NCBI GenBank assembly: GCA_029003555.1
Contig: JAQYCE010000060.1
Span: 1-49,778 of the forward strand
Direction of reading: 5' to 3'
Length of the DNA stretch: 49,778 nt
Source of the DNA: Bacillota bacterium
GTDB lineage: Bacteria > Bacillota > Clostridia > Tissierellales > Peptoniphilaceae
Part shown: piece after piece, positions 1 to 10,119 of the stretch
How the letters are laid out: each line of letters starts with the position of its first letter
Numbering within the stretch: position 1 is the stretch's first letter
The notes under the pieces: model-generated
What the model was told of the DNA's origin: nothing
Database searches by the model: none
Seen by the model: the letters and a program-made list of their open reading frames with translations, nothing else
Program-made: the position numbers and the translations under genes

Positions 1-251
1 GAACCGTCGTTTGGAATGGTCCCATGGGGGTCTTCGAGATGGAGGATTTTGCCCAAGGCACCTTTGCAGTAGCTAAGGCCCTGGCCGAATGCCCGGGCGT
101 CACCATTGTCGGTGGGGGAGACTCCGCTTCTGCTGTCGAGAAGGCAGGCTATAAGGACAAGATTACCCACGTTTCCACCGGTGGTGGGGCTTCCCTGGAA
201 TTTTTAGAAGGAAAGGTCCTGCCCGGCATTGCTGCCATTAGCGATCGATAA
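1..251 (+). CDS. pgk: Phosphoglycerate kinase, C-terminal part (partial)
   Basis: Only the last 83 codons are in the window; the frame is open from base 3 to the TAA at 249-251. Phosphoglycerate kinase makes ATP and 3-phosphoglycerate from 1,3-bisphosphoglycerate in the cytoplasm. The family signature is clear: [11 protein letters not shown] (ATP-side hinge), then [12 protein letters not shown] and [16 protein letters not shown] near the C-terminus, ending in the usual [10 protein letters not shown]-type tail. The stop codon overlaps the ribosome site of tpiA, so the two genes are surely co-transcribed. The start and any upstream gapA lie outside the window. Confidence 0.96.
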   Translation, partial: TVVWNGPMGVFEMEDFAQGTFAVAKALAECPGVTIVGGGDSASAVEKAGYKDKITHVSTGGGASLEFLEGKVLPGIAAISDR

Positions 252-260
252 GGAGGATGT

Positions 261-1016
261 ATGAGAAAACCACTGATTGCCGGAAACTGGAAAATGAATA
301 AAACGCCCTACCAGGCGGGTCTCTTAATCCAGGAGATTAAAAAAATGGACCTGGATGGGGAAGTGGAGGCCTTGGTCTGTGTGCCCTCTATCGACATTCC
401 CTCCGTCCGGGAGACCATGGAAGGCTCTTCCCTCCGTTTGGGCGCCGAGAACTTCTTCTATGAGGAAGAGGGGGCCTATACCGGAGAGGTCTCCGGTCCC
501 ATGCTCAAAGACTATGAGGTGGAATACATCATCATCGGCCACTCCGAACGTCGGACCATTTTCAAAGAAGATGACGCCATGATCCAAAAGAAGGTCAAGG
601 CGGCCCTGGACCAAGGCTTCAAGCCCATCCTCTGTGTGGGAGAGAGCCTGGAGGAAAGGGAGGCCGGTTTGGCCGAAAAGAAGGTAGCCGGACAACTTGC
701 TGCCGACTTCCAGGGACTGGATGAGGGCGATTTTGAAAAGATCGTTATCGCCTATGAACCCATCTGGGCCATCGGGACCGGGAAGACCGCTTCTTCGGAT
801 GACGCCGAGGAAATGTGTGCCTTTATCCGGAAGGAAATCACCAAGTCCTTCGGAGAAAAAGCGGGACAAGCGGTCCGGATCCAATATGGCGGGTCGGTAA
901 AGCCGGGCAATGTGAAGGAAATTATGAGCCGGGAGAATATTGATGGGGCTTTGGTTGGCGGAGCCAGCTTGGAAGCCGAGTCTTTTGCCCAGCTCGTGAA
1001 CTATAAGAAAAACTAA
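261..1016 (+). CDS. tpiA: Triosephosphate isomerase
   Basis: Interconverts dihydroxyacetone phosphate and glyceraldehyde 3-phosphate. The 251-residue protein has the normal family length. The substrate-binding GNWKMN lies at residues 8-13 (Lys11), the catalytic His at 94 in IIGHSERR, the catalytic Glu at 166 in AYEPIWAIGTGK, and the phosphate-gripping loops GGSVKPGN and LVGGASL follow. The ATG is preceded by AAGGAGG 4-5 bases upstream, which begins inside the pgk stop. It sits between pgk and eno in a glycolytic operon. The gene order is compact, and no phosphoglycerate mutase lies between tpiA and eno, where many Bacillota carry gpmI. Confidence 0.97.
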   Translation: MRKPLIAGNWKMNKTPYQAGLLIQEIKKMDLDGEVEALVCVPSIDIPSVRETMEGSSLRLGAENFFYEEEGAYTGEVSGPMLKDYEVEYIIIGHSERRTIFKEDDAMIQKKVKAALDQGFKPILCVGESLEEREAGLAEKKVAGQLAADFQGLDEGDFEKIVIAYEPIWAIGTGKTASSDDAEEMCAFIRKEITKSFGEKAGQAVRIQYGGSVKPGNVKEIMSRENIDGALVGGASLEAESFAQLVNYKKN

Positions 1017-2336
<1,320 letters not shown>

Positions 2337-2350
2337 GCAAGATAAGCAGG

Positions 2351-2391
2351 AAAGAGGGGAAAGGGCGTGAGTCCTTCCCCCTCTTTTTTCT
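2351..2391 (+). terminator. Intrinsic terminator after eno
   Basis: AAGAGGGGAAAGG pairs with CCTTCCCCCTCTT over 13 positions with one mismatch and an 8-base loop, followed by TTTTTTCTTT. It ends the pgk-tpiA-eno transcript. Confidence 0.85.
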
Positions 2392-2538
2392 TTCTCTGAA
2401 AAAGGCTTTCCTTCTTTTATAAATTCCGATTTTCCCCCTTTAGTCAAGCGGGAAAATGGGCATTCTTTGCCAAGAAAAGAGGAGCTGGGATAAGCCGGTA
2501 AAGGAAAACCTTTCAGATGGTCGAATCTTCCCGGTAAT

Positions 2539-2549
2539 AATGGTAAAAT
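2539..2549 (+). promoter_or_regulatory. Probable extended -10 promoter of the glycogen operon
   Basis: AATGGTAAAAT contains an extended -10 (TGG-TAAAAT) 35 bases before the glgC ATG and downstream of the eno terminator. No convincing -35 is seen 17 bases upstream. The same TGGTAAAAT core recurs before the ccpA-like gene, yitT and relA. Confidence 0.5.
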
Positions 2550-2583
2550 AAGAAAAGATGATTGACCTGGATTGGAGGATCTT

Positions 2584-3723
2584 ATGAGAAATCAGAACCA
2601 AATCTGTGCCATGCTCCTGGCCGGCGGCCAGGGGTCCCGGTTGAAAGACCTGACCAAAGATACGCCCAAACCTGCGGTTCCTTTCGGGGGAAAATATCGG
2701 ATTATCGACTTTGCTCTGTCGAATGCCACCCACTCGGAAATCAGAGACATCGGCGTCCTCACCCAATACAAGCCCTATAAGCTCAATGAGCATATCGGGA
2801 TCGGGGATGCCTGGGATTATGACCGGACCAAGGGAGGCCTCCGCATGCTCTCACCCTACTACAATGAGGAGGGAGGACGCTGGTATGAAGGGACGGCCAA
2901 TGCTATCTATGAGAATATTGATTTCCTGGACCGGATCGATCCCCAGTACGTTCTGATCCTATCGGCCGACCATATCTACAAAATGGACTATAACGACCTC
3001 CTCCTTCTCCATAAGAAGAAGGGGGCGGAGTGCACAATTGCCGTTATGGAAGTGCCTTGGGACGAGGCTTCCCGCTTCGGGATTATGAATGCGGATGAGT
3101 CCGGCCGGATCATCGAGTTTGAAGAAAAGCCGGAAAAGCCCAAGTCCAACCTGGCCGCCATGGGAATTTATATGTTCAACTGGCCCACCCTCCGTCGCCA
3201 ACTGATCCGGGATTATAACGATAAAAATTCTTCCTACGATTTCGGAAAGGATATCATTCCCCACATGTTGGCGGAAGACCTTCCCCTCTATGCCTACCGC
3301 TTTGACGGCTATTGGAAGGATGTGGGGACTGTCAAATCCTATTGGGAAGCCAACCTGGAGATGATCGACCCGGACAACGGGTTGGATATTTATGATAAAT
3401 CCTGGCAGATCTACACCTCGGCAAAAAACCTCCCTCCCCATTATCTGGGCAAGGATTCCAAGGTGACCAATTCCCTGGTTAATGAGGCCTGCAACATCTT
3501 AGGCCAGGTCGAGCATTCTGTTCTCTTTGCCAATGTCACGGTGGAGGAAGGAGCCCTGGTCAAGGACTCCGTCATCCTTTCCGACTGCGTCATTAAGAAA
3601 AATGCCAAGGTCAGCCGTGTTGTCATGAACGAGGGAGAAACCATTGAAGAAGGGCTTGAGATCGGAAGCGATGATCCCTCTTCGGTCTACCTTGTTTCAG
3701 ATGGCAAGGTCAACAAAGAATAG
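2584..3723 (+). CDS. glgC: Glucose-1-phosphate adenylyltransferase, catalytic subunit
   Basis: Makes ADP-glucose from ATP and glucose 1-phosphate, the committed step of bacterial glycogen synthesis. From the second ATG the protein has 379 residues. The nucleotidyltransferase loop [10 protein letters not shown] is at residues 11-20, followed by [16 protein letters not shown], the metal-site region [10 protein letters not shown] and the sugar-binding FEEKPEKP. The C-terminal third has left-handed beta-helix character (repeated I/V-rich hexads such as [15 protein letters not shown]). The ORF-track ATG at 2572 lies in the ribosome site; GGAGG at 2574-2578 favours the ATG at 2584. First gene of the glg operon, 9 bases from glgD. 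Confidence 0.96.
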   Translation: MRNQNQICAMLLAGGQGSRLKDLTKDTPKPAVPFGGKYRIIDFALSNATHSEIRDIGVLTQYKPYKLNEHIGIGDAWDYDRTKGGLRMLSPYYNEEGGRWYEGTANAIYENIDFLDRIDPQYVLILSADHIYKMDYNDLLLLHKKKGAECTIAVMEVPWDEASRFGIMNADESGRIIEFEEKPEKPKSNLAAMGIYMFNWPTLRRQLIRDYNDKNSSYDFGKDIIPHMLAEDLPLYAYRFDGYWKDVGTVKSYWEANLEMIDPDNGLDIYDKSWQIYTSAKNLPPHYLGKDSKVTNSLVNEACNILGQVEHSVLFANVTVEEGALVKDSVILSDCVIKKNAKVSRVVMNEGETIEEGLEIGSDDPSSVYLVSDGKVNKE

Positions 3724-3732
3724 GAGGCCAAG

Positions 3733-4863
3733 ATGAAAAATTGCAGTGGAATTATTTTAAGCCCGGGGAACAATGAGGATTTTGGCCCCCTGGTTAAGAC
3801 CCGCCCTGACTATATGATCCCCTTCGGTGCCCGCTACCGGATTATCGATTTTTGTCTGTCCAACATGGCCAACTTCAATGTTTCCCACGTCATGCTTTAT
3901 GCGGGATCTAATATCCGTTCCACCATCGACCATATTTCCGACGGTTCCGACTGGGAGCTCAACCGGAGGTCAAACGGTCTTTTGATCAATCCACGGGTGG
4001 AAAACTCCCAGACCGGCAAGCACTCCGATGTTGAAACCTTCTTTGCCTCCCTGCCTTTTTATGAGAACATGGCCCATGAAAACCTCTATATCGAGAACCC
4101 CATGGCCATTTCCAAAGTCAACCTTCAGGAAGCCTACAACACTTTTACGGAGGGGGACTACGATATCCTCATCCTCTATTCCGAGGAAAATGACAAGGAC
4201 GGCCGTTACGACGGGATGAACAAGCTGATTTTGGACGAAAATGGCCGGCTGATCAATATCGGCTACAACCTGGGAACCAACCCCAAGATCGAGCTCCAAA
4301 TCGGTCGTTACTTCATCAAAAATAAGGTCTTCATTAATCTGGTCAAGGATGCCATGGAAAAGGGAAATGCCAATACCCTGATCCAAGCGGTTCTGAATAA
4401 CAAGACCCGGCTCAAGATCGGGACCTATAAGGTGGAATCCAAGCTTTTCTATATCCACGATATTGATAGTTACTACCATGCCAATATGGCCCTTTTGGAT
4501 GCGGAATCCTACCGAGAGGTCTTCCATAAAAACGGAATGGTTTATACTAAGTCCAAGGATGAGCCCTCCACCCTCTATACGGAAACCGCCAAAATGTCCA
4601 ATTCCCTGGTGGCCAACGGCTGCATCATTGAGGGGGAAGTGGAGAATTCCGTCCTCTTCCGTGGGGTCCACATCCACAAAAACGCCATTATCCGGAATTG
4701 CATTATTAACCAAGGGACGGAAATCGAGGAGAATGCCGTCTGCGTCAACACCATCACCGACAAGAATGCCGTGGTGGGGTCCGGCGTTACCGTAGCCGGG
4801 TCGGTCAATAATCCCTATGTGATTGGGAAGGACCAGGTCATCACCAATCCCGGTCTGGTCTAA
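3733..4863 (+). CDS. glgD: Glucose-1-phosphate adenylyltransferase-like subunit GlgD
   Basis: A 376-residue paralogue of GlgC that, in Bacillota, forms a heteromer with GlgC and modifies its activity. The N-terminal fold is retained (IPFGARYRIIDFCLSNM), but the glycine-rich catalytic loop of GlgC is replaced by ILSPGNNEDFGPL. The GlgC-style aspartate/lysine site is also missing, as is normal for GlgD. The beta-helix tail is present (ENSVLFRGVHIHKNAIIRNC). The ATG has AGGAGG 5-8 bases upstream, starting at the glgC stop. The assignment rests on the family pattern of a degenerate GlgC directly after a complete one. Confidence 0.93.
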   Translation: MKNCSGIILSPGNNEDFGPLVKTRPDYMIPFGARYRIIDFCLSNMANFNVSHVMLYAGSNIRSTIDHISDGSDWELNRRSNGLLINPRVENSQTGKHSDVETFFASLPFYENMAHENLYIENPMAISKVNLQEAYNTFTEGDYDILILYSEENDKDGRYDGMNKLILDENGRLINIGYNLGTNPKIELQIGRYFIKNKVFINLVKDAMEKGNANTLIQAVLNNKTRLKIGTYKVESKLFYIHDIDSYYHANMALLDAESYREVFHKNGMVYTKSKDEPSTLYTETAKMSNSLVANGCIIEGEVENSVLFRGVHIHKNAIIRNCIINQGTEIEENAVCVNTITDKNAVVGSGVTVAGSVNNPYVIGKDQVITNPGLV

Positions 4864-4935
4864 CGGGTGAAGGGCTGACAATGAAGATCCGGTCCCGGTT
4901 GAATGACCGGGGCGGTTTGAAGTGAAGGAGGAAGC

Positions 4936-6363
4936 TTGAATATATTATATGTGGCAGCGGAGGCAACACCTTTTATAAAAACCGGGGGTCTGGCGGATGT
5001 CGCCGGATCCTTGCCCCAGGCCCTGGCTAAGCTGGGCCAGGATGTCCGGGTCTGCCTTCCCCTCCATGGAAAAATCCCGGAGAAATTTACACAAGATTTA
5101 AAAAAGCTCACCGACTTTTACGTCGATATCGGTTGGAAACATGAGTATTGCGGGGTATACGAGCTGGTTGCCGAGGGAGTAACTTTCTACTTCCTGGACA
5201 ACAAGTATTACTTTAACCGGCCCAGCCTCTATGGCCAGTTTGATGATGGAGAAAGGTATATTTTCTTCGCCAAGGCGGCTGCCCGTCTGCCCAGGATTTT
5301 GGATTGGCCGGTGGATGTCATCCATGCCAATGACTGGCATTCCGGCTTGGTCCCTGTCTTTGTCAACGACTATCGGACGGGGGATGCCTTTTATAAAGAC
5401 GTCAAGACGGTCCTGACCATCCACAACCTCAAGTACCAGGGCCAGTTTGCCATGGACCTTTTCTATTGGACCAATCTCAATGGGTTCTATGCTTCCGACT
5501 ATGACCTGAAGTATTATGACACCATCAATTTCCTCAAAGGTGGGATCGTCCATGCGAATAAGGTAAATACCGTTTCGCCCACCTATGCTGAGGAAATCCA
5601 CTACCCCTTCTTTTCGGAGGGGATGGAGAATGTCATCAATGCCTATGCCTCTAAGATTTCCGGCATTTTGAACGGAATTGATACGGATCATTGGAATCCG
5701 GAAAAAGACCCCCACATCGCAGCCAATTATTCCATCAGTAATCTGGAGGGAAAGAAGACCTGTAAGAAGGCCCTCCAGGAGCTTTGTGGCCTTCCGGTCC
5801 GTCCGGATGTCCCTCTCTTTGCCATGGTCTCCCGCTTGACGGCCATGAAGGGTCTGGACCTGGTCCGCTATATCATGGATGAATTCCTCCAGGAGGACGT
5901 CCAGTTTGTGGTCCTGGGGACAGGGGATGAGACCTATGAAGAGATGTTCCGCTACTTTGCCCATAAGTACCCGGACAAGTGCGCTGCCCACATCTATTAT
6001 TCGGATAAAGAAGCCAACCAGATCTATGCAGGAGCTGATCTATTCCTCATGCCTTCGGTCTCCGAGCCCTGCGGCCTCTCCCAGATGATTGCCATGCGGT
6101 ATGGAACAGTACCCCTGGTCCGTGAAGCCGGCGGCCTCATGGACTCGGTGGACGCCTACAATAAATATGAGAAAACCGGGGAAGGCTTCCGCTTTGCCCA
6201 CGTCAATGCCCATGAACTCCTTTCCGCCATGCGAAGTGCCGTGGAAGTTTATGCGAAAAAGCCCGATGACTTCCGTATGCTCATGACGAATGGGATGAAG
6301 AAGGATTTGTCATGGAAAGCATCCAGTAAGGAATATTTAAAGCTCTATGAATCGCTCTGGTAA
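4936..6363 (+). CDS. glgA: Glycogen synthase (ADP-glucose, GT5)
   Basis: Extends alpha-1,4-glucan from ADP-glucose. The protein has 475 residues, the normal length. The nucleotide-sugar motif KTGGLADVAGSLP begins at residue 15. The acceptor-side HANDWHSGL, the NGIDTDHWNP segment, and the GT-B C-terminal SEPCGLSQMIAMRYGT-type motif follow. The start is TTG at 4936: AAGGAGG at 4925-4931 stands 4 bases before it, and no in-frame ATG precedes the conserved N-terminal strand (NILYVAAEA). A 72-base gap separates it from glgD; its 3' end runs up to or into the pullulanase gene. Confidence 0.95.
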   Translation: MNILYVAAEATPFIKTGGLADVAGSLPQALAKLGQDVRVCLPLHGKIPEKFTQDLKKLTDFYVDIGWKHEYCGVYELVAEGVTFYFLDNKYYFNRPSLYGQFDDGERYIFFAKAAARLPRILDWPVDVIHANDWHSGLVPVFVNDYRTGDAFYKDVKTVLTIHNLKYQGQFAMDLFYWTNLNGFYASDYDLKYYDTINFLKGGIVHANKVNTVSPTYAEEIHYPFFSEGMENVINAYASKISGILNGIDTDHWNPEKDPHIAANYSISNLEGKKTCKKALQELCGLPVRPDVPLFAMVSRLTAMKGLDLVRYIMDEFLQEDVQFVVLGTGDETYEEMFRYFAHKYPDKCAAHIYYSDKEANQIYAGADLFLMPSVSEPCGLSQMIAMRYGTVPLVREAGGLMDSVDAYNKYEKTGEGFRFAHVNAHELLSAMRSAVEVYAKKPDDFRMLMTNGMKKDLSWKASSKEYLKLYESLW

Positions 6364-6403
6364 AATTTCCTGGACCAATCATACCCTCCCCAGGGAGGAC
6401 CTA

Positions 6404-8335
6404 TTGAATGAAAGAGGATGGCTGGACGAATTGGAGGAAGAGGCCCAGACCCAAAGCTTGGGCTTAGACTACCGAAAGGACCGGTCCATCTTCCGGGTAT
6501 GGGCACCTCAACGGGAGGAAGTCCTCCTCCATCTCTACCGGAATAGGGAGGATCGGGAGGGCTTCTGCCTTCCTATGGAGAAAGCTGGAGGAATCTTCCA
6601 GGTCCGGGTGGACGAGGATCTTGACGGCTTCTATTACACCTACCGGGTTGGGGACCAGGAGGTGACCGACCCCTATTCTCTGTCGGCCTCCCTCAATTCC
6701 CGTCGCACAGCCATTGTCAACATGGAAGGGACCAACCCGCCGGGCTTTTCCTCTTCTTCTTTTGTTGACACTCCACCCGACCAAGCCATTATCTACGAGG
6801 TCCATGTGGGGGACTTCACCTTTGACCGGACTTCCGGGGTTAAGCTTGCCGGAAAATTTTTGGGGATGGTGGAGGAGGGGAGGAAATACCACTTCACCTC
6901 CACCGGCCTGGACCACCTTAAGAAGCTGGGGATCACCCATGTCCACCTCATGCCCATCAACGACTTCATTTCTGTGGATGAGGATCCGGAGTCCTTTGGT
7001 CGAGAGGATAATTATAATTGGGGCTATGATCCGGAGCTCTATAATGTGCCGGAGGGGTCCTATGCCAGCCGACCGGATGATCCCAAGTCCAGGATTCAAG
7101 ACTGCAAGGCTATGATCCAGGCTTTTCATGAGGCGGGGATCGGGGTGATTATGGATGTGGTCTATAACCACACCTGGAAGTCCTACGATTCCAACCTCAA
7201 CATCCTGGCCCCGGGCTATTATTACCGGTCCAGCCACGGCCTTTTCACCAACGGGTCGGGTGTGGGAAACGAGCTGGCCTCCGAAAGGATCATGGTTCGA
7301 AAGCTGATCATCGACTCCCTCCTTTTCTGGCAGAGGGAATACAAGGTGGATGGCTTCCGCTTTGACCTCATGGCCCTGACTGACCGGGACACCATTGATC
7401 TTGCCCTTGCCCGTCTCCGAGAGGTTAATCCCAATGTCTTAGTTTATGGGGAACCCTGGACGGGTGGACCCTCCGGCCTGGATTTTGAAGACCAGGTTCG
7501 CTGGTCGGGTCAGGTGGGGAAGGGCTTTGCCCTTTTCAATGAGGTTTTTCGCCAGATGGTCAAGGGGGACAATGATGGTCCGGGCAAGGGGTTTATCCAG
7601 GGTGCGGTCGGAAACAAAGAAGTCCTGACCAACGGCCTCCTGGGCTCCATCCGGACCGACTCCATGGATGGGGGAGTTAGGGACCCTATTGAATCCATTA
7701 ACTACTTCAATGCCCATGACAACCTGATCCTGGAGGATAAACTTTCTTTGACCAACCCGGATGGAGAATTAAATGATCCCATGACCCGGCTGGCTTTTGG
7801 CCTTCTTCTTACTGCCCAGGGAATCCCCTTTTTCCATGCCGGCAATGAATTCCGCCGGTCCAAGGCGATGAGCCCCAATTCTTATAACGCTCCTTACTCG
7901 ATTAATGCAGTGAATTGGTCCCTTAAACTCAAGCACCGATCCCTTTACCACTATGTCCGTGATTTGATTCAAATCCGCAAGGACTTCCCGGTCTTTCGAT
8001 TGGCCAGCGGTCGGGCAGTCCGGGATAGGGTTGAGATTATTGACCCTCAAAACGAGAATATGATCAGCCTGGTTTACCAGGTTGATGAAGGCAATCACCG
8101 GGACTATCTTCTGGTGGTCCACCACAATGGATGGAAAGGCGGGCTTATGCCCACTTCCGGCCTCTTCCGGGCCCTGAAGGCCTATCGACTTTCCATCCAA
8201 AGAATCTTCGACCCCAAGGGTAGGGTGGCTTGTAACCGGGTAGAAGGAGGGGAGTCAGACTTGCCCTATATCCATGTTCAACCCCTATCCACCACTATTT
8301 TTTCCATTAAAAAAGGAGGATCCTATGGATTATAA
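6404..8335 (+). CDS. pulA: Type I pullulanase (glycogen debranching, GH13)
   Basis: Hydrolyses alpha-1,6 branch points of glycogen-like polymers. An N-terminal CBM48-like domain (IFRVWAPQREEVLLHLY) precedes the GH13 barrel. The subfamily mark YNWGYDPELYNVPEG is present. GH13 regions read VVYNHT, the nucleophile Asp in GFRFDLM, the acid Glu in GEPWTGG, and NYFNAHDN with the transition-state Asp. No signal peptide is seen, so it is cytoplasmic. The ORF track begins at ATG 6347, overlapping glgA. I prefer TTG 6404 (643 residues) because GGAGG at 6394-6398 is ideally placed and ATG 6347 has no good ribosome site. If 6347 is used the protein has 662 residues. The 3' end overlaps pgm by 11 bases. 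Confidence 0.9.
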   Translation: MNERGWLDELEEEAQTQSLGLDYRKDRSIFRVWAPQREEVLLHLYRNREDREGFCLPMEKAGGIFQVRVDEDLDGFYYTYRVGDQEVTDPYSLSASLNSRRTAIVNMEGTNPPGFSSSSFVDTPPDQAIIYEVHVGDFTFDRTSGVKLAGKFLGMVEEGRKYHFTSTGLDHLKKLGITHVHLMPINDFISVDEDPESFGREDNYNWGYDPELYNVPEGSYASRPDDPKSRIQDCKAMIQAFHEAGIGVIMDVVYNHTWKSYDSNLNILAPGYYYRSSHGLFTNGSGVGNELASERIMVRKLIIDSLLFWQREYKVDGFRFDLMALTDRDTIDLALARLREVNPNVLVYGEPWTGGPSGLDFEDQVRWSGQVGKGFALFNEVFRQMVKGDNDGPGKGFIQGAVGNKEVLTNGLLGSIRTDSMDGGVRDPIESINYFNAHDNLILEDKLSLTNPDGELNDPMTRLAFGLLLTAQGIPFFHAGNEFRRSKAMSPNSYNAPYSINAVNWSLKLKHRSLYHYVRDLIQIRKDFPVFRLASGRAVRDRVEIIDPQNENMISLVYQVDEGNHRDYLLVVHHNGWKGGLMPTSGLFRALKAYRLSIQRIFDPKGRVACNRVEGGESDLPYIHVQPLSTTIFSIKKGGSYGL

Positions 8336-10019
8336 AAATGTCTACCGGGCCTGGTTAGAGGACCCGGCCATTGATGAGGCTTCCAAGGAAGAGCTTAGGG
8401 CCCTGGAAGGAAATGAAGAGGAAATCAAGGACCGCTTCTATGCTCCCCTTGCCTTTGGAACCGCAGGCCTTCGGGGAAAGCTGGGCGCAGGGATCAATCG
8501 GATGAATATGTATACCGTTGGAGCTGCTTGCGAGGGCCTGGCCCGCTTTATCGAGAGCCAGGGACAGGATGCCAAGGACAGGGGCGTTTCCATCGCCTAT
8601 GATGTCCGTCATTTTTCCAAGGAGTTTTCCATCCTGTCTGCGGAGATTTTAGCGGCTCATGGCATCCATGTTTATATTCATACCGAATGCCAACCGACCC
8701 CCCTCCTTTCCTATACGGTTCGGAAGACGGATTCCTTCGCCGGCATTATGGTGACAGCCTCCCACAACCCCAAGGAGTACAACGGCTATAAAGTCTATAA
8801 CTATGAGGGGTCCCAGATCCTGGATGACTGGGCCAAGGCCATTGAATCGGAAATCGGTCTAGTGATTTCCTATGGGGATATCAAGCGCCTAGCCTACGAA
8901 GAGGGCAAGGAGCAGGGTCTGATCGAGGAGATTTCTCAGGACCTGATCGAAGACTATATCCAGGACATCCTGGAATTGCCCATCCACGACCAATCCATCG
9001 ATAAGAGCATTAAGATTGTCTATTCCCCCCTCAATGGAGCCGGAAATAAGCTGGTCCGCCGGATCTTTAAGGAAAGAGGATTTAACAATATCCATATCGT
9101 CAAGGAGCAGGAGAATCCCGATCCCGATTTCACCACCATCGGTTATCCCAACCCTGAGGATCCCAAGGCCTTTGCCCTTTCAGAGAAGCTGGGCAAGGAA
9201 GTGGGGGCCGACCTCCTCTTTGCCACCGACCCGGACTCCGACCGGTGTGCCTTGGAAGTCCGAAATCCGGAAGGAGACTTTGTCTTCTTTGATGGGAATA
9301 AGGTAGGGGCCCTGATTGGCTACTACATTATTTCTGAGCGTCAGGCCAAGGGGACTTTGCCGGAGAATGGGGCGGTGCTCAAGTCCATTGTTACCGGAGA
9401 CCTCCTGGCGGCCATTGCTGAGGATTATGGGGTGGAGTGCTTTGAGGTCCTCACCGGTTTTAAGAACATAGCGGCCCCTGTCAATGAATGGGATGAGACC
9501 GGAGAATTTGAATACTTGTATGGATTTGAAGAATCCATTGGCTACAATCCCAGCAAATTTGTCCGGGATAAGGACGCCGTCTCTTCGGCCATGATGATTG
9601 CGGAGATGGCCGCCTTCTACCGGGCCCAGGGCAAGAGTCTGATTGATGTCCTGGATGAACTCTATGAGGAATATGGTTACTACAATAACCGGCTCAAATC
9701 CACCGTCCTGGAAGGGATCGATGGGAAAGAAAAAATCAACCGGATCATGGAAGAATTCCGAGCCAACCCCTTGGAGAAGATTGCGGACATGACCCTGGAT
9801 GAAGTCATTGACTACGAAAGGGATGATACAGGCCTGCCCAAGTCCAACGTTCTCCGCTATTTCTATGATGACGGGTCCTGGTATGCCATCCGTCCTTCCG
9901 GAACAGAGCCCAAGATCAAGGTCTATATGTACTCAGTAGGGGACGACCTGGAGGATTCGGAAAGAAAGCTGACGGCTTTTGAAAATGCCACGGATGATGT
10001 TTTCGCCTCTGTCCAATAA
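8325..10019 (+). CDS. Alpha-phosphoglucomutase / phosphomannomutase family
   Basis: Interconverts glucose 6-phosphate and glucose 1-phosphate, supplying GlgC or returning glycogen carbon to glycolysis. The protein has 564 residues, matching the PgcA-type family. The phosphoserine loop is in TASHNPKEYNGYK, the metal loop in ATDPDSDRC, the sugar loop in GFEESIGYN, and the phosphate-binding loop in RPSGTEPKIKVY. The ORF-track start at 8274 lies within pulA. The real start is ATG 8325, with AAAGGAGG 5 bases upstream and overlap with the pulA stop (translational coupling). It ends the glg operon. Substrate preference (glucose versus mannose) is inferred from context. Confidence 0.92.
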   Translation: MDYKNVYRAWLEDPAIDEASKEELRALEGNEEEIKDRFYAPLAFGTAGLRGKLGAGINRMNMYTVGAACEGLARFIESQGQDAKDRGVSIAYDVRHFSKEFSILSAEILAAHGIHVYIHTECQPTPLLSYTVRKTDSFAGIMVTASHNPKEYNGYKVYNYEGSQILDDWAKAIESEIGLVISYGDIKRLAYEEGKEQGLIEEISQDLIEDYIQDILELPIHDQSIDKSIKIVYSPLNGAGNKLVRRIFKERGFNNIHIVKEQENPDPDFTTIGYPNPEDPKAFALSEKLGKEVGADLLFATDPDSDRCALEVRNPEGDFVFFDGNKVGALIGYYIISERQAKGTLPENGAVLKSIVTGDLLAAIAEDYGVECFEVLTGFKNIAAPVNEWDETGEFEYLYGFEESIGYNPSKFVRDKDAVSSAMMIAEMAAFYRAQGKSLIDVLDELYEEYGYYNNRLKSTVLEGIDGKEKINRIMEEFRANPLEKIADMTLDEVIDYERDDTGLPKSNVLRYFYDDGSWYAIRPSGTEPKIKVYMYSVGDDLEDSERKLTAFENATDDVFASVQ

Positions 10020-10034
10020 AGCCTTTCTTGAAGG

Positions 10035-10062
10035 GCCCTGCCTTTTCGGCAGGGCTTTTTTT
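10035..10062 (+). terminator. Intrinsic terminator of the glg operon
   Basis: GCCCTGCC-TTTTC-GGCAGGGC is a perfect 8-bp GC-rich stem followed by seven T, 16 bases after the pgm stop. Confidence 0.92.
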
Positions 10063-10085
10063 AGTCAAAATTTCTCCACACCGCC

Positions 10086-10096
10086 TATGCTATAAT
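10086..10096 (+). promoter_or_regulatory. Probable promoter of the FHA-ftsW-pbp operon
   Basis: TATGCTATAAT is an extended -10 (TGC-TATAAT) 24 bases before the FHA gene, just after the glg terminator. The -35 is weak. Confidence 0.6.
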
Positions 10097-10119
10097 TGGC
10101 CTAAAAGAGAGGAGGATTT

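Noticed and set aside
2392-2583. Riboswitch or small RNA before glgC
   Set aside because: Only a weak promoter is visible in about 190 bases; no stable multi-stem fold or known motif.
3733-4863. glgD as a decayed glgC copy
   Set aside because: Loss of the catalytic loop is normal for GlgD, the reading frame is intact and the GlgC-GlgD pair is a known arrangement in Bacillota.
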